Source: Gammaproteobacteria bacterium (GTDB taxonomy: Bacteria; Pseudomonadota; Gammaproteobacteria; UBA6186; Azoamicaceae). From it: a stretch of DNA of 64,000 bases. The stretch is from the NCBI GenBank assembly GCA_013288135.1, contig JABDCL010000001.1, positions 248,001 to 312,000 of the forward strand. Reading direction: 5' to 3'. The notes beneath the pieces are model-generated. The model saw nothing but the letters and a program-made list of their open reading frames with translations, did not search any database and was not told the origin of the DNA. The position numbers were made by a program, and so were the translations under genes. Positions 42,761-51,597 of the stretch are shown here, piece after piece (the first letter of the stretch is position 1; each line of letters begins with the position of its first letter).

Positions 42761-44574
42761 TGACACGATACAACATCATCCAAAAAAAGTTTCGAGCATG
42801 GTTTGAAGACTCTGTAGTCATGAAAGAGTTTCCAGAAACAACTCAAAAATTTATTAAATATTTTTTTGCTCCCTACCGAACATATTTTATAATATTATTT
42901 TTTATCATAGTTATTGTTTCCTTATATAGCACCATACAACCTTATGTTCTAAAAACAATAATTGATGCCGCTATTCCTCTACTGGGCAAAGAAAGTTTAA
43001 TTCAAGCAACGCTTCTCCCAGTACTTATTTTAATTTCATTGACAATACTTAATAATATTTCGTGGCGATTAAATAATTATGTTATTTTAAAAAGTGTTCC
43101 TAAGCTAAAATCCGATATTATTAGCCAAACCTCTGATTATGTACATGGGAATTCTTTTAAGTTCTTTCAGGACAATTTAAGTGGTGCTATTAGTAATAGA
43201 ATTATTGATTTAGCAAATAATACAGACAGTTTAATCATGACGGTAAGGGAACTTTTATTACGCCTATTTATTTTGATAAGTGCTATTATCATTGCAGCTT
43301 TTGTAAGTCCATTATTTTCTTCTATCTTTCTGATTTGGACTCTATCTGTAATAGGCATGGCTACCTATTTCAATAAGAAAATAGAGCCCCTCTCAAATAT
43401 TTTTGCTGAAACTCGCAGCCATGCTATTGGAAACGTAGTAGACAGTTTCGCAAATGCTATTAATGTTATTCTATTTTCAGGAAAAAAATTCGAGAAAAAG
43501 TACCTGAAAATATCTTTAGATAAAATGGTAATAAAGGATGTCACTTTGCAAGAGAAATTAATGAAATATGCAACGATTATGAGTGGAATGACCATCCTTA
43601 TTGAAATCTTTACCATTTTCCCATTGATTTATTTGGCCTCAAAAGGAGTATTAACTGTAGGAGATTTCGCACTTATTTTCATGCTTTCACACAATATCAT
43701 AGAACAGGTATGGACTATTACCGAGGTATATTTTAGAGCTTCAGAACAATTAGGTGTTTTTAATCAAGCCATCCAATTTTTGTCTCAGAAACCTGATATT
43801 GTGGATGCCTCAAATGCTAAGTCGCTCAAAATTGAAAATGGTACAATAGTCTTTTCTCGTGTTAATTTTTATTACACAGAATCTCAAAGGTTATTTGAAG
43901 ATAAAACACTGGTTATTAAAGGAGGCGAGAAGGTTGGTTTGGTAGGCTATTCTGGAAGTGGCAAAAGTACCTTTGTAAATCTAATCACACGAATGTTTGA
44001 CGTTCAAAAAGGTGATATATTCATTGATGATCAATCTATTCGAACTGTTACACTAGAAAGTTTAAGAAAAAATATTGGATTTATCCCTCAAGACCCTACC
44101 CTCTTTCATCGCAGTATCATGGATAATATTCGATATGGAAATTTTGATGCAACAGATGAAGAAGCAATTGAGGCTGCAAAGCTTGCTCATGTACATGAAT
44201 TTGTTACACAATTATCTAACAGCTACCAAACATTTGTTGGTGAACGAGGTATAAAACTTTCAGGTGGCCAACGTCAGCGAATTGCTATTGCAAGAGCTAT
44301 TCTTAAAAACGCACCTATATTGATATTAGATGAAGCCACCAGCGCATTAGACTCTGTAACAGAATCACTGATTCAAGAATCTCTGCAAATTGCCATGAAA
44401 AACAGAACAGTGATAGTAATAGCTCATAGACTTTCTACAATTAAAGCCTTAGATAGAATCCTAGTTTTTGATCAAGGTCATATAGTAGAGGAAGGAACTC
44501 ATCAGTATCTTTTAGAGAAAGGTGTTATTTATCCCCAATTGTGGAATCTGCAACAAGGATTCTTGTCAGATTGA
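42760..44574 (+). CDS. ABC transporter, fused permease/ATP-binding
   Basis: GLVGYSGSGKSTFVNLITRMFDV, LSGGQRQRIAIARAILKNAPILILDEATSALD. Confidence 0.95.
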   Translation: MTRYNIIQKKFRAWFEDSVVMKEFPETTQKFIKYFFAPYRTYFIILFFIIVIVSLYSTIQPYVLKTIIDAAIPLLGKESLIQATLLPVLILISLTILNNISWRLNNYVILKSVPKLKSDIISQTSDYVHGNSFKFFQDNLSGAISNRIIDLANNTDSLIMTVRELLLRLFILISAIIIAAFVSPLFSSIFLIWTLSVIGMATYFNKKIEPLSNIFAETRSHAIGNVVDSFANAINVILFSGKKFEKKYLKISLDKMVIKDVTLQEKLMKYATIMSGMTILIEIFTIFPLIYLASKGVLTVGDFALIFMLSHNIIEQVWTITEVYFRASEQLGVFNQAIQFLSQKPDIVDASNAKSLKIENGTIVFSRVNFYYTESQRLFEDKTLVIKGGEKVGLVGYSGSGKSTFVNLITRMFDVQKGDIFIDDQSIRTVTLESLRKNIGFIPQDPTLFHRSIMDNIRYGNFDATDEEAIEAAKLAHVHEFVTQLSNSYQTFVGERGIKLSGGQRQRIAIARAILKNAPILILDEATSALDSVTESLIQESLQIAMKNRTVIVIAHRLSTIKALDRILVFDQGHIVEEGTHQYLLEKGVIYPQLWNLQQGFLSD

Positions 44575-44676
44575 ATAAGTTAGAATTTAATTGATAAATT
44601 TGGTAATGATCTCTGAAATACAATCCGAAAGTCTATTTAACTTTACATTGGTCATGGAACAAGGTTACTATCTGTT

Positions 44677-45252
44677 ATGAAACCGCATATTATAGGAATT
44701 AGTGGAAAAACAGGTGCTGGAAAATCAAGTTTGTCTAAAATTCTAGCGTCAAGGCTTAGAGCAACTCTTATTGAATGGGATGAGTTTGATGTTCTATCTA
44801 CAGAGCCAGAAGATTATATCTTTTGGTTTCATAATGGTCAAAATTATAGTGAATTTAAAAGAGAATCTCTAGCGGCAGTTTTGGATCAGCTTAAAAATGG
44901 TAAAAGTATCATCCATCCTGTTACAAAGGAAAATTTGATATCTAAAAATTTTATTATTTTTGATGCACCATTAGGACGATTGCATCATGAAACAGGACGA
45001 TATATAGACACTATGCTTCACATTGAGGTACCTCTGGATATCCTATTATGTCGAAGAATTCTTAGAGATCTTAAAGAGGCTACAACGAACGATATCCTTG
45101 ACGAAATCCAATTTTATCTAAATCATTCTAGACCTCTATTTCTTGATACTGATCTTAAAAAAAGCGCTGACTTGATAATAGATGGTATGCTTCCTCTCGA
45201 ACAAGAAGCTCAAATTGTAATGAATTATTTAGATAAGCCAATTAACGATTAA
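44677..45252 (+). CDS. P-loop kinase (uridine kinase-like)
   Basis: GISGKTGAGKSSLSKILASRL...LIEWDEFD. Confidence 0.75.
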   Translation: MKPHIIGISGKTGAGKSSLSKILASRLRATLIEWDEFDVLSTEPEDYIFWFHNGQNYSEFKRESLAAVLDQLKNGKSIIHPVTKENLISKNFIIFDAPLGRLHHETGRYIDTMLHIEVPLDILLCRRILRDLKEATTNDILDEIQFYLNHSRPLFLDTDLKKSADLIIDGMLPLEQEAQIVMNYLDKPIND

Positions 45253-45417
45253 TTAAATTCATCATTTATTGATTAATAGTATTTATCTTATGAGCATTGG
45301 AGAACACTTATGACATCATTAACGAGGATAAATATAAGACCTTTCAGATTTGCGTGATGAGATAGACTTAGAATATATACTCGAATAATCATGCGAACTG
45401 AGTCACGTTTCTAAGGT

Positions 45418-45954
45418 TTATTGTTGTGACTTGATCCCAGTCTGAAATTTAAGCACAATCATATCATGTACTTCTGGTTCAGAAATTGTTTTTCTAAATT
45501 CTAAATATTGACCTCTTGTATAATCTGAAATGACTGTTTTCCAAAAAGTTATCGCGGGTTTATTTAATAACATTTGCATGACTTCCCATGTGCCTGAAAA
45601 TTGATTAAAAATCTTTATTGCTATTTGACGACCAATGCCTTGTCCTTGAAATTTAGCAATAATAAAAAATTCTGCTATGTGCCAATCAACATCTGATTCG
45701 CTAACATTCTTATTCACAAGAACAAACCCTGCTAATTCATCTTGAACCCTAATAATAAATGGATGATACCCAAGCTTATCCCAATAACTGTCAAAACTGA
45801 AATATTTATCATAGGCTTCATATAAGCCATCTTCAGGTATTTTTGAGCGAGATTGATTAGCATCATATCTCGACAATTCATAAACGTAAAACCGCGCCAA
45901 ATTTTTTATAACTGGTTTTTCTTTAATGCTCGCTGGTATTAACTCAATTTTCAT
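45418..45954 (-). CDS. GNAT family N-acetyltransferase
   Basis: DELAGFVLVNKNV...WHIAEFFIIAKFQGQGIGRQIAIKIF. Confidence 0.85.
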   Translation of the reverse strand: MKIELIPASIKEKPVIKNLARFYVYELSRYDANQSRSKIPEDGLYEAYDKYFSFDSYWDKLGYHPFIIRVQDELAGFVLVNKNVSESDVDWHIAEFFIIAKFQGQGIGRQIAIKIFNQFSGTWEVMQMLLNKPAITFWKTVISDYTRGQYLEFRKTISEPEVHDMIVLKFQTGIKSQQ

Positions 45955-46078
45955 CTCATTTTACCTAATCACTTCATTCTTTACCGAATCTTGACAACCC
46001 GAACTATTATAAGCATAATTTCTGGAAAAGCCAAACTGCAAAGATACAGGATAGGTGGGTTTTTTAGGAGTTAAGCAA

Positions 46079-46165
46079 TGGATTTTGATAAGCACGTACG
46101 AACGTTCCTACAAGAGTTGAAAAATTTTCAATATGAATTCAGTTTTGGTGATCGAATCTGGAAGA
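46079..46165 (+). pseudogene. 5' fragment of an unidentified gene, cut at the junction with the truncated phosphatase gene
   Basis: AGGAG-preceded ATG, MDFDKHVRTFLQELKNFQYEFSFGDRIWKIIFSD, then reading into antisense of the phosphatase ORF. Confidence 0.4.
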
Positions 46166-46462
46166 TTATTTTTTCTGATTCATCTCCGTCCAAACGGAAC
46201 CAGAGCATTCTCTTAACTCTTCTATTTCAATTGCTCTGCAATTAAGCCTTTTTGCGGCAATATTTTTCGTTTCTATTGCACGCTTTAGCGGGCTAAAGCA
46301 TATTGTTTTTATTGGGAATTCGGAGATAACGTCTTTAATTGCTTCAGCCTGTTTAACCCCATTTCCATTTAGTGAAACATCATCATCAGACAAAATTTGC
46401 TCTGCGTTATGACTTGTTTCACCATGTCTTAAAAAATAAAATTCTTTTCTAATAATAGGCAT
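46166..46462 (-). pseudogene. Histidine phosphatase family protein, 3'-truncated
   Basis: FYFLRHGETSHNAEQ...FSPLKRAIETKNIAAKRL...IEELRECSGSVWTEMNQKK* ; only 98 aa. Confidence 0.65.
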
Positions 46463-46996
46463 TTAATTCTCCACTTCAGGATGTTCAACAATATAATGTT
46501 TATAATACTCTAAAGCCTCTAGCCCTCCTAAAATAATAGGATATTCCTTTATCTCATCAAGAGTTAGCCATGCAAATTCTTTATGTTCGCGTACTTTTAA
46601 ACATATTGTTGGCAAATTTAAAAAATTGGAAAAAAACATATGATAAGTAAAGTCATTTGTGGGATAACGGATATGGATTGTTTTAATAAACGAAAGATTA
46701 TTTTCAACACAAATTAGCCCTGTCTCTTCATAAAGCTCCCGAATGGCTGCGTTTACAGGACTTTCATTTATTTCTAATTTACCTCCCGGCACTGTCCAAG
46801 TATTTTCTTGTGGGCTGTCGTTTGCCCGTTTTAAAAACAGTAGTTTCCCCTGACAATGACAATAGCAAGCTGAAACTGATAAAGTCGAATTGAAATTACT
46901 CTTTTGTTCTGAAAATGATACCATAGGCGTTATAATTTTTTCATCATAGAGTGGAATTTTCTCTGGTTTGCTAAAAGTAATCGTAGAGTCTCTCAT
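46463..46996 (-). CDS. NUDIX hydrolase
   Basis: [24 protein letters not shown]. Confidence 0.9.
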   Translation of the reverse strand: MRDSTITFSKPEKIPLYDEKIITPMVSFSEQKSNFNSTLSVSACYCHCQGKLLFLKRANDSPQENTWTVPGGKLEINESPVNAAIRELYEETGLICVENNLSFIKTIHIRYPTNDFTYHMFFSNFLNLPTICLKVREHKEFAWLTLDEIKEYPIILGGLEALEYYKHYIVEHPEVEN

Positions 46997-47025
46997 AATA
47001 CATTATTCCAAAAAACTTCTCTCTA

Positions 47026-47484
47026 AGGTAACACAAGTTTCTTCTGAGTATTCCCAACCAAATTCAGTGTAAGTAATACCCTTCTTTATATCTGAAAGGG
47101 CCTTAATAATATAGGGAATTGTATTTCTTGGAATACTATTATAATCAAAAAATGCTAAAGTTCCACATTTTTTGGCTCTTTATTGACTATATCATTTTTC
47201 CAAAACGAACATCGCATAAATAGATCAATATTATCTCTGTCAGTTCTTCTATGCATGGTCAAAACCATTTCTAACTCTTCAAGGTCTATATCTATACCAA
47301 TTTCCTCTTTGGCTTCACGACACATTGCAACCATGGCAGATTCCCCTGTTTCAACATGCCCTGCGACTAAAGAATACTGTCCATCTTGATAGCCTGTATT
47401 TTTCCTCAAAGCCAACAAGATCTTCCCTTCTTGCTCTAAAACAAGATAAACATTAATATTTACTTTTGATCTTTCTTTGTTCAT
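47026..47484 (-). pseudogene. NUDIX hydrolase with apparent frameshift
   Basis: Nudix box GHVETGESAMVAMCREAKEEIGI; ORF stops at PKNVEL but the adjacent frame continues KKCGTLAFFDYNSIPRNTIPYIIKALSDIKKGITYTEFGWEYSEE. Confidence 0.7.
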
Positions 47485-47540
47485 AAATAACGACCACCTC
47501 TAAAAATACTGAATACTGTAATTAATGGGTTCTTGTATAA

Positions 47541-48857
47541 CTATACTTTTTCATTCAAGTCCGATCCTATTGCATAAAGTGGAATTGATTTAATCTTTTC
47601 ATGGATTGAATAATTGTGCGTCGAATATCTAATTCCATAAGTAGATTGTGGATGTGTTTCTAGAAAAAGATGCATACTTCTTAATGTGCTACCTTGGTCA
47701 CTTTTTACTTCAATGGGTATGATGCTAGACTGCTTTTGAATCAAATAATCAACTTCTGCTTGACTTGATCTGGCTTCTCGTTGCCAATAATATAATCTAT
47801 TTTCTAAAATGGGATTAGAATAAGCAAGTAATTCTTGACCAACAAAGGATTCAATAAGAGCGCCTTTATTGATAAAACTTTGGTTTGGATTTAAAAACCA
47901 TTCAACGCTATTCAATCCTAATAATGCTTGAGTTAACCCCACATCTAAAAAAACAACCTTGAACTTGTCCATATCAGCTTGTGCCCCTAATGGTAATCCA
48001 TGCCCAGAAGAGTGATATACTTTATGAATAATGCCAGCTTTTTCTAATAAATTTAGTGCGGGATATAGCTCGCGTTTTCGATATTCACCAGGAACCAAAT
48101 TAAATTTGTATCGGGACCCAATTTGATTAGGTACATTTGCAAAAACTGATTCCACATATTTCACACCTCTTTTCTCGGAATATTTTTGAAAATCTTGCTT
48201 ATAGAAAGTAATAATATTCTGATGAATTTCTAAAAAAGCATTTGGGTCTTTGGTTTCGACCCAAGCTCGTATAGCCTCGGGCATTCCTCCAATTGCAAGA
48301 TATTCTGCAAGTAATCTTAATGCTTTATCATGTACTGCTGCATTCATAGGTTCGTTATGATGATGATTTAAAATAGTTTCTAACAAGATTTCTTCATTTA
48401 TGGCTTTCAGAAACTCTATCCAAGACATCGGATAAAGAAAAAATGAAGATAAACGACCAACTGGTACCCCAACTTGATCAAGTGCAAAATCTAAAAGTGA
48501 ACCTGCAGCTATAACGTGAAGGTTGGGCATCTCCTCATAAAAATAACGTAGAGAGGTAATTGCTTTTGGTACTTCCTGAATTTCATCAAAAAATAACAAG
48601 GTTTCCCCGGGTAATATTTTTTTATTGAGAGCGGCAGATAAATCACGAATAATACGAGTTGGAATTAAATCATGGTCGAAGATAGTTTTTAGATGAGCTT
48701 GTTGTTCAAAATTAATTTCAATGTAATCTTTAAAGCTTTCCCCAAGTTTTCGAACAGCAAAGGTTTTCCCTACTTGCCTAGCTCCTCTTAGTAATAAAGG
48801 TTTTCTACGATAGCTATTTACCCAGCCTAACAAATGTAAGTCTATGATTCTTTTCAT
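47541..48857 (-). CDS. AAA ATPase with DUF4143-type C-terminus (ATPase 1)
   Basis: MKRIIDLHLLGWVNSYRRKPLLLRGARQVGKTFAVRKLGESF...LLFFDEIQEVPKAITSLRYFYEEMP...SQAEVDYLIQKQSSIIPIEVKS. Confidence 0.93.
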   Translation of the reverse strand: MKRIIDLHLLGWVNSYRRKPLLLRGARQVGKTFAVRKLGESFKDYIEINFEQQAHLKTIFDHDLIPTRIIRDLSAALNKKILPGETLLFFDEIQEVPKAITSLRYFYEEMPNLHVIAAGSLLDFALDQVGVPVGRLSSFFLYPMSWIEFLKAINEEILLETILNHHHNEPMNAAVHDKALRLLAEYLAIGGMPEAIRAWVETKDPNAFLEIHQNIITFYKQDFQKYSEKRGVKYVESVFANVPNQIGSRYKFNLVPGEYRKRELYPALNLLEKAGIIHKVYHSSGHGLPLGAQADMDKFKVVFLDVGLTQALLGLNSVEWFLNPNQSFINKGALIESFVGQELLAYSNPILENRLYYWQREARSSQAEVDYLIQKQSSIIPIEVKSDQGSTLRSMHLFLETHPQSTYGIRYSTHNYSIHEKIKSIPLYAIGSDLNEKV

Positions 48858-48882
48858 TTATTTATAGATGTTCCTAAAAAAA

Positions 48883-48994
48883 TGGTTAAAAATCAAGGTT
48901 ATTATAACATTTTATGGTTAAAAATCAAGGTTATTTTAAATTAATTTGGTTATAGATCAAATCTATTTAAATTTAAATTGGTCGTGAATCAAAC
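48883..48994. promoter_or_regulatory. Tandem 32-bp-period repeat array upstream of ATPase 1
   Basis: TGGTT/TGGTC cores start at 48883, 48915, 48947 and 48979; first two units share the 21-bp tggttaaaaatcaaggttatt. Confidence 0.8.
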
Positions 48995-49054
48995 AGGTGT
49001 CAGACCACACAGGGTGTCTGAACACCAATGGCACTAAGTTAAATTCGGGGTCGT

Positions 49055-49085
49055 AAATTCGGGGTCGGATCAGTGATCCGACCCC
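49055..49085. repeat. Near-perfect palindrome, REP/terminator-like
   Basis: ggggtcggatc-agt-gatccgacccc preceded by tandem taaattcggggtcg. Confidence 0.55.
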
Positions 49086-49125
49086 TATAATCTAGCACAC
49101 CCTCGGCTTATCTCTAGAACTACAA

Positions 49126-49287
49126 CTACTGGATGATAAATCGACAACCTCTTCCTTCTTCCGATGCCACAATTAGCTCATCTTTATGCAAGGTACGTAC
49201 AATTGAAACAATTCCTTTGTTCCTAAAAAAATACTCTATATTATCTCTGCCCAATTTTTCCATAGAAAAACGTTTCTTAGAAATCAT
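49126..49287 (-). CDS. Small hypothetical protein (53 aa)
   Basis: MISKKRFSMEKLGRDNIEYFFRNKGIVSIVRTLHKDELIVASEEGRGCRFIIQ; start overlaps the end of the 49277-49453 ORF. Confidence 0.35.
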   Translation of the reverse strand: MISKKRFSMEKLGRDNIEYFFRNKGIVSIVRTLHKDELIVASEEGRGCRFIIQ

Positions 49288-49453
49288 GGTTCCTCCAATT
49301 TAAAATCAAGCAGCTTAAAATAAATGCTCTCTTGGTTCTTTTGATAAAATATATTGTGTCGTCTTTATTACATTTTTTCCTATAGAGCATTTTTATACAA
49401 TTTTCAGAATTTTTTTCGCTTCCTATCAAATATATCGTTACTGGCTGACTCAT
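49277..49453 (-). CDS. Small hypothetical protein
   Basis: MSQPVTIYLIGSEKNSENCIKMLYRKKCNKDDTIYFIKRTKRAFILSCLILNWRNHDF; divergent from the C39-like gene. Confidence 0.3.
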   Translation of the reverse strand: MSQPVTIYLIGSEKNSENCIKMLYRKKCNKDDTIYFIKRTKRAFILSCLILNWRNHDF

Positions 49454-49542
49454 GCAAAATTCTCTCCCCGATATTGTATAATACCAGATTAGGATATAAT
49501 ATATCTTTAGTTCTCTTGATATTTTAAATGAACAGATTGCAT

Positions 49543-50070
49543 ATGACAACAACATTTACTTGCAGCTATGAGATCCCTTTTCATGAAAAAGAATTTGATT
49601 TTACTTGCGGTGCCTCAGCTTTACGCATGGCAATACATGCTTTAACAGGGAATGATTTTACTGAAGCGTTTATAGCTAGAATTTTGGGGACTTCACCAAA
49701 AGTAGGGTCACCTCTTAAATTATTTGAACAAAATCTTGACAGAGTGTTAAAAGAGGTTCATAAGAAAACCAGTTTTGAATTAGAATGGATTATTAATCAA
49801 AATGGGGCTTTTGAACAACTAAAAGAATTATTAATTAAAAAATATATTGTTCTTCTCAATCATAAAAAGTTATCTGGTGGATCGCATTGGGCAATTCTTC
49901 GATCTATTAATGTTCATGATATTACATTAATAGATCCAGAATTTGGGCCCCAAAAAACTTACACTTTAGATAAATTTGATTGGCAAGGAGGAACCACAAT
50001 CATAACTACTAAAGCATATGTTGCTATTCGTCTAAGGGGAATTGAAGGTGTCCCACGCTTCAAGAACTAG
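49543..50070 (+). CDS. C39-like cysteine peptidase family protein
   Basis: EFDFTCGASALRMAIHAL...LLNHKKLSGGSHWAILRSINVHDITLIDPEFGPQKTYTLDKF; Cys/His arrangement of the C39-like fold; start placed at internal MTTTFTCSYE. Confidence 0.75.
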   Translation: MTTTFTCSYEIPFHEKEFDFTCGASALRMAIHALTGNDFTEAFIARILGTSPKVGSPLKLFEQNLDRVLKEVHKKTSFELEWIINQNGAFEQLKELLIKKYIVLLNHKKLSGGSHWAILRSINVHDITLIDPEFGPQKTYTLDKFDWQGGTTIITTKAYVAIRLRGIEGVPRFKN

Positions 50071-50093
50071 GATGTTGAATTTATTTTCTAGAA

Positions 50094-50639
50094 TCATCTG
50101 ATTTGGAAAATTTTTGCTCTCTTTTTCACATTGTTCATCCATTCATTTAAAGTCATCACATATAAGCGTTGAACAGCATTAAATCGCCATAAATTATCAA
50201 TATGCTTCATACCTATGCTATCAAGAAGCCGACATGAGGGGCTATTGGCATCCTGAGTAATCGCAATAATTCTATCCAACTTAAGAACATTAAAACCATA
50301 ATTAAGACTTGCGAACACGGATTCCCGCCCTCTACCTTTTCCCCAAAAAGCTGGAAAAAACATATAGGAAATCTCAATACCGTCTTCAGAATGATGAAGC
50401 CCACAAATGCCGATGACCACCTTAGAAGTTTTTTCGAAAACAGCCCATTGCCCAAATCCATACTTATCCCAATGCTCTTGTATTGAAACAATTTTTTCAT
50501 CAATCAATTCTTCTTGAACAATACCACCAAGAAAATATCGAACCTCTTCATTACGCCAAAGACCACGTAAGATAACATCATCAGCTGACGTTGGACGCCG
50601 AAGCAAAAGAGTCAAAGTCTCGCGCTCACTATTTTGCAT
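50094..50639 (-). CDS. GNAT family acetyltransferase (RimJ/RimL-like)
   Basis: LLLRRPTSADDVILRGLWRNEEVRYFLGG...FPAFWGKGRGRESVFASLNYGFNVLKLDRIIAIT. Confidence 0.9.
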   Translation of the reverse strand: MQNSERETLTLLLRRPTSADDVILRGLWRNEEVRYFLGGIVQEELIDEKIVSIQEHWDKYGFGQWAVFEKTSKVVIGICGLHHSEDGIEISYMFFPAFWGKGRGRESVFASLNYGFNVLKLDRIIAITQDANSPSCRLLDSIGMKHIDNLWRFNAVQRLYVMTLNEWMNNVKKRAKIFQIR

Positions 50640-50698
50640 TTCATTTATCCTTGATTAATCAAAACTCTATTCTTATCAAAAATAGTCGAATGGAAAGA

Positions 50699-51052
50699 TT
50701 AGTTCGTCAATGTTCTACTAGGTTTACAAGTTGGGGAAAGAGTAGAACCTTGGTTAGAATTTCTAGTTAAAATTCTATAACCAATGAAGATTAGTCCGGC
50801 TACAGTAGCTGTTGCTAATACGCGATTGACTGTTTTTTTATTCAACCTGGGATCAGATCTTAACGCTTTCATTTTCTGTTGCTCTTCCATCCATTTTTGC
50901 ATTGATTCCTTTTGTCTAACAAAATCATCCAGTGTGGTTTGGGTGATTGTAGGAAAAGATTTGGTCGCAATTACTCGTGTTAAGTGGACAACAGGAAAGT
51001 GTACCATTAAGTTTCTGCTCCTAATGATTAAATTGAATAATAACATCACCAT
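50699..51052 (-). CDS. Hypothetical protein with one TM segment
   Basis: VNRVLATATVAGLIFIGYRIL; no recognised domain. Confidence 0.35.
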   Translation of the reverse strand: MVMLLFNLIIRSRNLMVHFPVVHLTRVIATKSFPTITQTTLDDFVRQKESMQKWMEEQQKMKALRSDPRLNKKTVNRVLATATVAGLIFIGYRILTRNSNQGSTLSPTCKPSRTLTN

Positions 51053-51597
51053 AGGGATGGAGTATTACATTTATAAATTTATCAATATATGCGTAAAATT
51101 ACGTATCCTAGGTAGTGGGGTAACAAATCATAAATCAAATTCCTCTACAGAACTTAAGCACGGCCAATAACTACGCTTTTCATAAGATATTAGTATATCA
51201 CCATCCCCTTGCATCAGAAAAACTGTCGAGGCCGAGGATCAGGCTCTAGTTAAAGCTACAGTTGAGGCTAGAGAAGGTTTAGTTTTAGCAAATTATATTG
51301 ATTTAGGATAGTTATCTGTATTTAATATTTGCATAACACTCATTCAACTTACCTATTCAGGTTTGCATTAAAACACTCAATGTATTGATTTTAAATAATA
51401 TTTTTTAATTTATTTTGATTCCAAAGGTTTGTATTTAAGCACTTTATGCCCAAAATGGTAGAATAGTAATAATCCCCACACTGTTAGTACAACATAGTAC
51501 TTGCACATACAACGGAATTTCTATATTCTTATTAGAGGTTATTAGAGATGGTTAGTAGAAAGTCAATTTTTAACTTAAAAAACAATGGGTTATATTT

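Noticed and set aside
45311-45390. Short ATG-initiated frame MTSLTRINIRPFRFA* before the GNAT gene
   Set aside because: Possible acetyltransferase 5' remnant, but too short and needing a frameshift to extend
48883-48994. Considered a CRISPR array because of the regular 32-bp period
   Set aside because: Spacers are only about 11 nt and AT-rich, units degenerate quickly, and no cas genes are present
50213-50503. 96-aa minus-strand ORF inside the GNAT gene
   Set aside because: Out-of-frame ORF in a well-supported acetyltransferase
51220-51311. Frame reading KTVEAEDQALVKATVEAREGLVLANYIDLG*
   Set aside because: Could be a gene remnant, but too short and without recognisable similarity to call
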